Assembly (NCBI GenBank): GCA_025642065.1
Contig: JAODUP010000047.1
Span: 1 to 64,000, forward strand
DNA from: Paralvinella palmiformis
Lineage: Eukaryota; Annelida; Polychaeta; Terebellida; Alvinellidae
Direction: 5' to 3'
Length of the DNA: 64,000 bases
The notes under the pieces are model-generated. The model was not told the origin of the DNA. It saw only the letters and a program-made list of their open reading frames with translations, and ran no database searches. Shown here piece after piece: positions 52,834 through 64,000 of the stretch. The translations under genes were made by a program, and so were the position numbers. Every line of letters starts with the position of its first letter. The first letter of the stretch is position 1.

Positions 52834-54450
52834 TTACCACTTTGAAATCTTCTTTGGTGTGGAAGAGTACAGTCTAGATTTTATACCAACACTACTCTTT
52901 CCTACCGTATCCGGATAGGTCGCGGTACTGTTGACGGAACTGACTGTTGAATCATATAATGATAATGTGGATCCCTTCTCATTCCAAGCTCGCTTCGTGC
53001 GAGGTTGTCCATCCCGTTGTTTTTTATTAGGTGTACATACTGGTCGGCTGCCATATTTCATTTCAGCTTTCATCAACGTTGTCTTCGCTTGGAGCCGTTC
53101 AGTTTTAGCTCTCGCTTTATCCTGTTTGTACGTATTCCAACATTGTGCAATGAACTGGACGAAGGGAATCCCCCTAATTCTAAAGCTCTTACCGACCGAT
53201 CTTTCCCAGGCGTCGATTTTCTTGCAGACGTCTTCCTGAACAATTGGCAAAGACTTTTCCACTCGTTTTCTGACCTTTTCTTCTTTCAGCAGATTACAGC
53301 CACGATTAGAATACCGATTTGGATCGGACGCCTTCCGATCGTGTTCCAGAAATTGTTCGAACAGTTTCTGCCATTTCTCGACAAGACTCAACAACTCATT
53401 GTTCTCGTTGTAATAACTCAGCATCCGAGATACTTCGTTTTCGTGCTTTTGCAGGCTCGTTTCGCCAATTTCATTTGCCATGAGGGCGTTGAAGTCGTTT
53501 CTCTCCGTCTGATCTATATAACACTTATCCCAAAGCTCTTCCAGTTCTAGTTTAATGTGCTCTATCACTTGTTGCATCTTTTCGGTTATTAGTTCATCAC
53601 ATCGGAAAATTTCTGCCCTTATGTCATCAACAACCCGGATGCCAAATCCAGTCGTCCCGTTGCGTATTTCTGCCGTTTCGAACTCGGAAAGATGGAGCCT
53701 TCTCCACAACGTTTCCATCTTATCACGGAGCTGCGATACCAGTGTTAAGTGCTCCCTTTGTTGTCGTTGTAGATCTTCGTGGTACCGTTTCAGAGCTTCC
53801 ATGTTGTCAGCCGACGGAACAAATGATGCGTCATCTTCGCAGACTAATTCCCTCTCGAAAGAGGTGTTCGGACTACTTTCCAGCAACTTGATAATCACGA
53901 CAATGTCACATTTAGTAGATGCAATCATCTTACATCTATTCGCAAGTTCAAGTTTCAGCTCGCCGATGCGACGTTTCATGGCCTCCAATTGTTTCCAGCT
54001 TGGTACGGCATCTTTTCCAATTTCGGACTTCGCTATGGTCATTCGATCGCACAGCGTTTCTTCTTCTTCGCATAGTTTGCAGTGTAATACCGTTCTCTCC
54101 CGCAGCTCATCTTCTAGGGATGCCTTCTTCCTCTTGAGATCCTTCTCAAGCTGAACGTTGCTCAACGTCTTTGGTGGCTCGTACGGAGGCAAGCCGAGTA
54201 GTTCAACCAGACGTAGTACGTCCTGACTGAACTGCTTGATATTTCGCAGTATTCTCTCGCAGAGGGATTCCTCTTCGGATACCATTTGATCCAGTAGGTT
54301 ATTCAGATGGAGACTAACAACTTCTATCCTAGCTGTTCGCTGTGCCTTATTGAGACCTAGAACGTCCCATATTGAATGTAGCCGGTCTATGGTGGAGCCA
54401 AGGTTACTGGTGATATCCTTGTGAAGGTCATTATCACGGTGCAATGCCAT
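52834..54450 (-). CDS. PRC1: PRC1/Ase1/MAP65 family spindle-midzone crosslinker, intronless, 538 aa
   Basis: Residues 1-90 match the PRC1 N-terminus (IWDVLGLNKAQRTARIEV, then SEEESLCERI and LRLVELLGLP); 100-350 is the long coiled-coil rod, including NTSFERELVCEDDASF; 360-480 is the spectrin-like microtubule-binding region, with HDRKASDPNRYSNRGCNLLK and EEKVRKRVEKSLP; then a basic Ser/Thr tail from about 470. PRC1 bundles antiparallel microtubules and recruits kinesin-4 and Plk1 for cytokinesis. The length is somewhat below the usual ~600, and the tail is shorter. The whole CDS is one uninterrupted exon, which is unexpected because PRC1 genes usually have many introns; it may be a retrocopy that gained a promoter. 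The reading frame is intact and GC-rich, so I take it as functional. Confidence 0.9.
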   Translation of the reverse strand: MALHRDNDLHKDITSNLGSTIDRLHSIWDVLGLNKAQRTARIEVVSLHLNNLLDQMVSEEESLCERILRNIKQFSQDVLRLVELLGLPPYEPPKTLSNVQLEKDLKRKKASLEDELRERTVLHCKLCEEEETLCDRMTIAKSEIGKDAVPSWKQLEAMKRRIGELKLELANRCKMIASTKCDIVVIIKLLESSPNTSFERELVCEDDASFVPSADNMEALKRYHEDLQRQQREHLTLVSQLRDKMETLWRRLHLSEFETAEIRNGTTGFGIRVVDDIRAEIFRCDELITEKMQQVIEHIKLELEELWDKCYIDQTERNDFNALMANEIGETSLQKHENEVSRMLSYYNENNELLSLVEKWQKLFEQFLEHDRKASDPNRYSNRGCNLLKEEKVRKRVEKSLPIVQEDVCKKIDAWERSVGKSFRIRGIPFVQFIAQCWNTYKQDKARAKTERLQAKTTLMKAEMKYGSRPVCTPNKKQRDGQPRTKRAWNEKGSTLSLYDSTVSSVNSTATYPDTVGKSSVGIKSRLYSSTPKKISKW

Positions 54451-54540
54451 TTTACGTAGTTTCGCCGAATTCTGTTTTAATTATCCTTCAGATCTCGTCG
54501 GGGAAGACAAAATATGTATAAAATTGATAATGCGCGGGCT

Positions 54541-54549
54541 GCTTATATA
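54541..54549 (-). promoter_or_regulatory. TATA box of the PRC1-like gene
   Basis: On the minus strand tatataagc followed by agcccgcgc lies about 95 bp before the ATG at 54450. Transcription would start near 54515 and give a leader of about 65 bases. Confidence 0.45.
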
Positions 54550-54924
54550 CCTGATATTATCGTAAATAGCAATTAGTTAACAGCTCACAAATTTGACACG
54601 TGTCGTATGTAGCTCAGTATTAAGCAATTAAACACCTCTAAAGTTGTTCAGTTTAATCTCCTACACCGATTGCAATTACTCGAAATGGGAATCAGCAAGT
54701 TACTTATCATTTGTTTGTGTTAATTACCTTCGCGTCGGCTAATTGTTATTTCTACTTTAGGTTTTCTCTTTGTTGTTCTTATAAAGACAACAATTGTTAG
54801 AAAGAAATCGATAATAGACACGAAACGAATAATGGCCTAATCATAACAAAGTTTAAATGGCGTTATTTTTCATTGTCAGAATAATTGACAAGATTCAAAG
54901 TTGAACTGATAGGCATTTTTCTGA

Positions 54925-57880
<2,956 letters not shown>

Positions 57881-57885
57881 CTCTA

Positions 57886-57946
57886 TCTATCTATCTATCG
57901 ATCTATCTATATATCTATCTATCCATCTATCTATCTATCAATCAAT

Positions 57947-57986
<40 letters not shown>
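57886..57986. repeat. (ATCT)n(TA)n microsatellite
   Basis: ctatctatctat repeats with a few changes from 57886 to about 57945, then (TA)n to 57985. Confidence 0.9.
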
Positions 57987-57998
<12 letters not shown>

Positions 57999-58059
57999 GT
58001 CCATTATTTAACCAATAGCGAAGAATCAATGTTAGACTTTTCATTTAAATATTTAAGCC

Positions 58060-58122
58060 GATGTACACAGTGGATGTACACAGTCGATGTACACGGTCGG
58101 TGTACATAGTCGATGTAAACAC
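58060..58122. repeat. Short minisatellite, ~15-bp unit
   Basis: Variants of cgatgtacacagt follow one another four to five times, differing by single bases. Confidence 0.75.
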
Positions 58123-58665
58123 TCTTTTCTCTGTGGCTGTTCCCATAGTGTAGCTTTATGTCAGGTTCGTAACAGTAGCTGTGTCCATGGAGCGTTGTAT
58201 ATAATCGTCTACTTTTCCTCACGGGTAAACAAACATTAGGCTATTTGTTTATATCAAATGTGGTCTAACATACTACAACTGAAAGTATTGATAAAATTAT
58301 TAAAAATAACTCATTCTTTATATAGAGGTGTCCGGATTACACGGTGATGTCGGTTGAAATGCGAATTATTCCGGCATTTTAGGCAATGTTTCTCCTGTGA
58401 ATCCCTAATGGGATTTGTTTCTATAGGTGTAATCGATCCCGAGACTAAACAAACCACTCACTCACTCACTCACTCACCACTCATCCATAAATAGATAAAA
58501 TATGATGTAATTGGCAGGAAAAACTGACGGTTAGTTAAGAATAAATATGGAATGGACAGCTGTAAATATTGAAATTTTCTAATGACAGACTTCTAATAAC
58601 ACAAAATAATATTAATGATATGTAACTGTCTGAGAACTGTTTATGGTAGAGAGATATCCCCAATG

Positions 58666-58854
58666 GGTCGCCTCGGTGGTCTAGTTGGTAGCGCGTTGGA
58701 CTACAGATCTCTACCACCTGAGTTCGAATCTTGGCGTGGGGATATCTGAAGGTTGTTTCATCTTTGACTTCGCTTCATTACATTTGGATGTCGCCCGGCC
58801 CATTTAGCCTACCATTTGCACAAAAGTGGCCGTAAAACACCAATCAAACATCAT
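58666..58854 (+). mobile_element. tRNA-derived SINE, family A, well preserved
   Basis: Plus-strand copy: gcctcggtggtctagttggt (A box), gagttcgaatctt (B box), then the tail to caaaagtggccgtaaaacac. This head is closest to a real tRNA among family A copies here. Confidence 0.75.
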
Positions 58855-59331
58855 ACTCATTTGATTTTTAGGTGAAGGCCTTTTTGTATAAATGTTTTGG
58901 CCAATTTCAGGCTACTCACTGTAAGAACAAACAATACACACCACAACATTAGGCGTAATTCGATGACTCATTCTCCTAGGTAATAAGAAAACACAAGTTT
59001 ATGTGAACAGGTTAACTCTGACCTTTTTTAGTACTGACCTATGACCCACGACGGAGCCACTCCACGGGACCTACAGCCAGCTAAGTGTCATAAGTTTATA
59101 ATTTTTACTGACGTACCCGTTAATTAAATCCGCTACTATCTGAATCATGCCGTGTCGGGTTATATTTAAATAGTTTGCCGATAGTCCTCGAGACAATCTA
59201 CTAATTCGTCGTCTTTACAGATTATAGGAATCAACGGATGTCATCAAATTAAAGGTATTTCTTCTATGTAGAATAGTTTACCATTCATAAGAACTAATAA
59301 CTGAAAACAATTATCTCTCTATCTATCTATC

Positions 59332-59389
<58 letters not shown>

Positions 59390-59787
59390 TGTGCGAGAAA
59401 CTTCTTATCTGTTGATAAATTTCTTATTATTTCTAGTTTGTTTTTCGATTACTTAATAATTCTCGCTAAAGTACAATTAATGTCTAATGATCACTAACTA
59501 GTGATCAAACTAATGATCACAAATTTAATCGAATGATAACTATGATACTTTTTTATCATTCAACGAGATTCTTATGTTGCGCTACAGAACAATGTTACAA
59601 ACTTCTAGGTTCCGGGTTCTAATTATGCGAAAAATATTCCACGTCCATAGTTTACACGATGTGAGTATGGTACTCGACTGGACACAACTGGTTAATAAAG
59701 TCTAATACGTGGAACGTTTGATAAGTACAAGATGTCAGTCAGCACAGCCGAATTAAAGAGATCTTTAGAGCATAAAATATATGGATG

Positions 59788-59857
<70 letters not shown>

Positions 59858-59940
59858 TTGATTGACCAATTGGTTATAAATGAATCAGTCAATCATTTGG
59901 ACAAAAATATAATGGTCGGTATTCTTCAAGAATGTCTAAC

Positions 59941-60006
<66 letters not shown>

Positions 60007-60072
60007 TGTAAAATCCGGAGTTTTCCAGAAACGTCATATATGGAACCAAATTAATATCACAATCTGCTTTCA
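58855..60072. other. Region upstream of the amine oxidase, with microsatellites
   Basis: (GT)n 59334-59388; (TA)n 59792-59853 and 59943-60002. The acceptor-like tctgctttcag at 60063-60073 suggests an upstream non-coding exon that I cannot place. Confidence 0.5.
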
Positions 60073-60096
60073 GGAAATATTAACTGGAAGATTAAC

Positions 60097-62376
60097 ATGA
60101 CGTCATACGCGAGGCTGGTCTCAACGGTTATATTATTGGTGTATCAGGTGACACTGATTGAATGTCAGCTGAAACACAAAAGGAGTGAGTTGTATATTTG
60201 TTTTCCTGATGTCGCTACCTGAGGTTCGGTTTGGAACACGTAGGTTTAAGAGCGTGACTGTCATATATACATATATCTCTCTATACGAGTAGCTCAAATT
60301 TTAAAATCTAAGACCGATTCGTGTTTCAGAAGATGCCAAATACCTCATCATAGGAGCTGGTATAGCAGGTCTGGCGGCTGCCAAGAATCTGGTCGACCAT
60401 AATGAGACGGACTTCCTGATACTTGAAGCTCACAGTAAGATAGGCGGCAGGATCCGGAGTGAAGTGGTCGATGGCATTACGCTAGAATTGGGCTGTCAAT
60501 GGATCAACAGTTACAGCAGTCCTATAGGACAACTGGCTAACAGAGTTAATCTGGATATGAGGGATGAACCCGGGAACGATCTGCAGTATCGAGACACAAA
60601 TGGTGCAAACATAACGGGTAGGCTTCGAATGGAATTGTAATACAGGGTGTGAGAGCTGGTGTGATAAATATATAGATGACGACCATAATGATGATGATGA
60701 TGATGGTGATTGATGTTTCATGGCCACTTTTAAGCACATGGTAGGTTAAATGACCTCCAAAGGTAATGAAGCGAAGTCAGGTGGTAGTGATCTGTCATCG
60801 AACGCGCTACCAATTAGACCACGGAGGCCCCCGTTTGAAAAAATATACAGAAATGGATGTAAAACATTATATAAATATAAGAAAGTGATATCAAGAGGTT
60901 ATACATTTTTACCTTTTATTGTCACAAGAATAAAAACTCCCTTGTCTGGTATCAAACAAGGCATAAAAGGGGAGATAATAACCCATTAAATTCGTAATGT
61001 TTTCCTATTTAAAAAGAAGTGATACTTTAAAGACAATTTCACACTCGTATTTTAGTTAAAGAAGATAATGACCAGTTACAGAATTTTATCAGTTCACTAA
61101 TTAATGCCACGCCTGGTTAAACCTGGTTTCGGTTTCTGTTGTAGGATTGGCCTTAGCTCGCTATAACCAGTACGACTCGGCCTACAAATACACGGCAAAT
61201 CTGGCCAACCAATTGATCTACGACAACAAACGGAAACCGGATATTTCATTGAGGTCTGCGCTGGCCTTGGGCGGCTGGAGACCGCGTGATTCGCTAGACT
61301 ACGCCATCGAATACCCGGACATGGATTTTGATTACGGCCAAGAGCCAGAGGTTACCAGCTTAAGACACTCGCCGGCGCCTTGGTTCAACGATGATAGCTC
61401 GTACGAGGAGCTGATCGTCATCGACCAAGATGGCGGCCTCTTCCAGATAGCGCGGCAACTCCTTGATGACGTCATGGGTAATGACGATAGGCGATTGAAG
61501 CTGAATCACCTGATCACCGAGATATTGTACGCTGATGATGGAGTGCGCGTCACCACTTCCGATAAACGATCGTATACCGCTGATTACGTCATCATCACGG
61601 TCAGCTTGGGAGTACTCCAGAACGAGGTCATCACCTTCGACCCACCACTGCCCGGATGGAAGAGATACAGTCTGATGGCAGCCACATTGGTCACCGACTA
61701 CCCGATATACGTCGTCTTTCCCAAAGACCAGAAGCCATTCTGGGAAGATTTTGACATTACTCTGCACGTCCATGACCGCCGGGGATACTATCCGCTGTGG
61801 CAGAATTACGATAAATTTATCAACAAAAGCCGAGTTTTACAAGCTCAACTCAGCGGATCTGAGGCAAAGAGGATCGCTCGGCTAAACGATGAAGAAATCA
61901 AGTCTGAGATCAGATCCGTACTGTCCAACATGTATAACGTTACGATACCGGAAATGAAAGTGGTCGTACCACGTTGGGACACCGATCCATTGTTTTACGG
62001 ATCCTACACGGATTGGTCACCGTCTTTTTCCGACAGCTCGTTCGATGCTCTCCAAGCTTCCGTCGGGAGGCTGTACTTTGCCGGAGAGGCGTACCATCGT
62101 TTGTACTTCGGCTACATGGAAGGAGCCTATGCGTCGGCCATGGACCAGACCAACAAACTCCTACAATGCGTCTCAGACTCGTCTAAATGTAAACATTACG
62201 TACCACCTTATGAATCCCAGGGATGTACTTATGAGGCGGCGAAGAACTACGACGAAGAAGCCCAGATGGATGATGGAACTTGTCAGTTTGAGAAGACACC
62301 GATTAATGGATGTTTGAGCAGATGGCCACAGATGACTCTTCTCCTCTACCTGGGTATCCTCGTGTCGGGATTTTAG
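60097..62376 (+). CDS. Secreted FAD-dependent amine oxidase (polyamine-oxidase-like), 535 aa, 3 exons
   Basis: Exons 60097-60184, 60330-60617 and 61145-62376 join in frame (phase 1 at both junctions, GT-AG). Residues 1-22 form a signal peptide. The Rossmann FAD site YLIIGAGIAGLAAAKN (34-49) is followed by ILEAHSKIGGRIRS and LELGCQWI; the C-terminal FAD motif LYFAGEAYHRLYFGYMEGAY lies near 433-452. The core resembles plant-type secreted polyamine oxidase (RRGYYPLWQ, VPRWDTDPLFYGSYT). The Lys that positions the water near flavin N5 in PAO, SMOX and LSD1 (K before IFLxF) is apparently Pro312 here (DYPIYVVFP). After the enzyme comes GCTYEAAKNYDEEAQ...DDGTC (about 485-505), a small Cys/Asp repeat, and a hydrophobic C-terminus (TLLLYLGILVSGF) suggestive of a GPI signal. 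The fold is clear, substrate and activity are not. Confidence 0.85.
60690..60832 (-). mobile_element. tRNA-SINE, family A, in an amine-oxidase intron
   Basis: Minus-strand copy with head cctccgtggtctaattggta and a shortened tail (gccatgaaacatcaatc) between exons 2 and 3 of the amine oxidase. About 35 bp around the B box are missing. Confidence 0.6.
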
Positions 62377-62759
62377 AGTTGGGATGATACCGAGATGCGT
62401 CGTTATTATCTATAATTACTCGCATGATCTTATCTCATAACTACATTACGGTATCATATCCGGATGATTTATGTGTCTGGAAAGTTGATGTTATTTCCTG
62501 AAATTGTCTTTTGAATACATCAATCCTATTTCTATTTTAGCTTAAGCTTTCAGATTAACAGGTAAAAGATAGTAAATATCTGTTTATGACAACCATTGCG
62601 CTTTCTCATTGGATCTCAGTAGAGTAGAGATAACCATCGGGAGCTGCTTCAGTTATTTAACCCTCTCAGTCTTCCTTGTCGGCCGAAAGTCTACTGGATC
62701 TGGTAGATTATTTCCCGATTATGAGTACAAACTCACTCCGTGTGTGGACTATACTGAAA

Positions 62760-62765
62760 AATAAA
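62760..62765 (+). terminator. Polyadenylation signal of the amine oxidase gene
   Basis: AATAAA about 385 bp after the stop codon. Confidence 0.5.
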
Positions 62766-62885
62766 TACCATTAATGACGAATACATGAACTTAGATCAAA
62801 GTTATATTATAGGATTTTATGGTCGTTTTGCAACCTTTACTGACTCAACCGAGTTCCAATTTACTCATCGAGATTTTGAACCACC

Positions 62886-62953
<68 letters not shown>
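62886..62953. repeat. (TTA)n microsatellite
   Basis: Uninterrupted (ATT)n of about 67 bp downstream of the amine oxidase. Confidence 0.95.
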
Positions 62954-62954
<1 letters not shown>

Positions 62955-63897
62955 TACTGGCTAATTATTTTCTTTTATAATCATATTTTGGTAGTGTGGA
63001 GATTTGTCATTGACATAACCTATTTATGCTAATTCTGGTACATATCACTCGCAGCATTTCTGATATTGATATATTGTTGTAGTTATTACTGCATATTAGA
63101 AATGAGTAAATGTCCAACAAACAGTGTATTTACTCCCGCTATGCTCTTATAACCTAAGGCTATAGTTGTTATAATATAAATCTGATGTAGATGGACGTCC
63201 CTGAAGGCGACCTTTTAATTCTATATGCTATCTTCTCATCCTACATTCCCAGTTTTCTCCCATTCCCTCCTAATTTCTCCCATCCTCGAGTTTTCGTATA
63301 CACACAAGGATTAGTATTTGATGTTTTACGACCACTTGTGTGTGCACGTGGTAGGCTAAATGGGCCGTGTACACACAAGGAACCAGATTCTAAGATATTT
63401 TATTCCATGACTTGCCGTAGGCCTAACTGATATATAGTAAATATTGATTTTTGTGTTTAATTATGGCAATCGCGGAACATTTCGATTTTTTTGTTATTGT
63501 TGTGATGCTTACCAAATAAATTTACTTTCTATATGTAAATTAAACAGTAGTTTTAGTCTAAATTTCATGGACGTAGTTTTTATTCCACGTTCTTAGGTAG
63601 TTAATGTTTTCCTGTTTAATTTATTCCATTATCAGCTTAAATGTATTCATCAAGTTGTGTTGTTGTTGGAGAAGCTTCTGTTAGCTCAAATTTAATATGC
63701 GCTCGTACCTTCCTTAGAACCGTTCTTTGTCTATTGACCAAGAACCATCAAAGGCAACAAAAATACTCACCTCCGGTCAATTGTTCAAGAGAGATATATT
63801 TCAACACCGAATGACACGATCAACCTTTAGCTTGCCCGAAAAGGCTTTATTTCGCCAATAATTTACCTGGAATAATATTTCTCATATTTGTTTTAGG
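62954..63897. other. Intergenic with a SINE tail scrap
   Basis: At 63318-63370 gatgttttacgaccacttgt and gtaggctaaatgggccg are the minus-strand tail of SINE family A. Otherwise nothing is recognised. Confidence 0.45.
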
Positions 63898-64000
63898 ATG
63901 GGTGAAATGTCTGTTGCGTTCGTGACGTAAACATGCAAGTGACAGCCAATGTGACGCGAGATCCAGAAACGCTTAAAAGAATCGGGATCGCATTTTCCTC
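63898..64000 (+). CDS. Possible first coding exon of a gene continuing past the window
   Basis: After an acceptor-like tttgttttag (ends 63897) there is a CpG-richer stretch with ATG at 63933 opening a frame MQVTANVTRDPETLKRIGIA that runs to the window edge. The composition shift to GC-rich coding-like sequence is the main support; I do not recognise the protein. Confidence 0.3.

Noticed and set aside
53555..54154. 199-codon plus-strand Ser-rich frame
   Set aside because: Antisense shadow of the PRC1 coiled coil.
60750..60989. 79-codon plus-strand frame in the amine oxidase intron
   Set aside because: Runs through a SINE and ordinary intron sequence; no recognisable domain.
61360..61773. 137-codon minus-strand frame
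   Set aside because: Antisense shadow of amine oxidase exon 3.

Overview
The window looks like nuclear DNA of an invertebrate animal. It is AT-rich, three genes have clear GT-AG introns, polyadenylation signals follow several genes, and there are many tRNA-derived SINEs, non-LTR retrotransposon pieces, DNA-transposon remnants and long (TA)n, (GT)n and (CT)n runs. The retroelement style and a secreted amine oxidase with a small Cys-Asp repeat suit a lophotrochozoan, most likely a mollusc. That placement is inference; no species marker is visible.

Layout. From 1 to 5.36 kb there are about 3.5 tandem copies of a ~1.5 kb unit, ending in an extraordinary run of about 175 T then 97 G. From 6.2 to 20.7 kb lies a cluster of small, mostly intronless genes of one unrecognised family: ORFs of 254, 203 and 254 codons on the minus strand, a copy split by an 858-bp transposon, and an inverted zinc-finger fragment. 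Two of the genes sit in a ~1.95 kb segmental duplication, and their downstream flank also forms part of the tandem unit, in inverted orientation. From 24.4 to 30.1 kb is a Dispatched-family (patched/RND) membrane protein gene with three recognisable coding exons (plus strand). From 30 to 40 kb there is no confident gene, only transposon debris, including a complete TA-flanked 1,024-bp Tigger/pogo-type element that keeps a CENP-B-like helix-turn-helix ORF. From about 41 to 49.7 kb a small minus-strand gene with long introns appears to encode a mitochondrial COX7A-like protein. At 52.8-54.5 kb an intronless PRC1/Ase1 (spindle midzone crosslinker) gene lies on the minus strand, with its own TATA element and polyadenylation signal. 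At 60.1-62.8 kb a three-exon plus-strand gene encodes a secreted FAD amine oxidase. The last 100 bases may hold the first coding exon of another plus-strand gene.

The host genes have unrelated roles (Hedgehog ligand release, cytokinesis, respiration, extracellular amine oxidation), so no shared pathway is implied. The part most likely to be undescribed is the 6-21 kb family: it pairs a single C2H2 finger (clearly kept in one member) with a WRPF-containing motif and an eh1-like motif, both reminiscent of Groucho-recruiting peptides, and it has been duplicated, inverted and interrupted locally.
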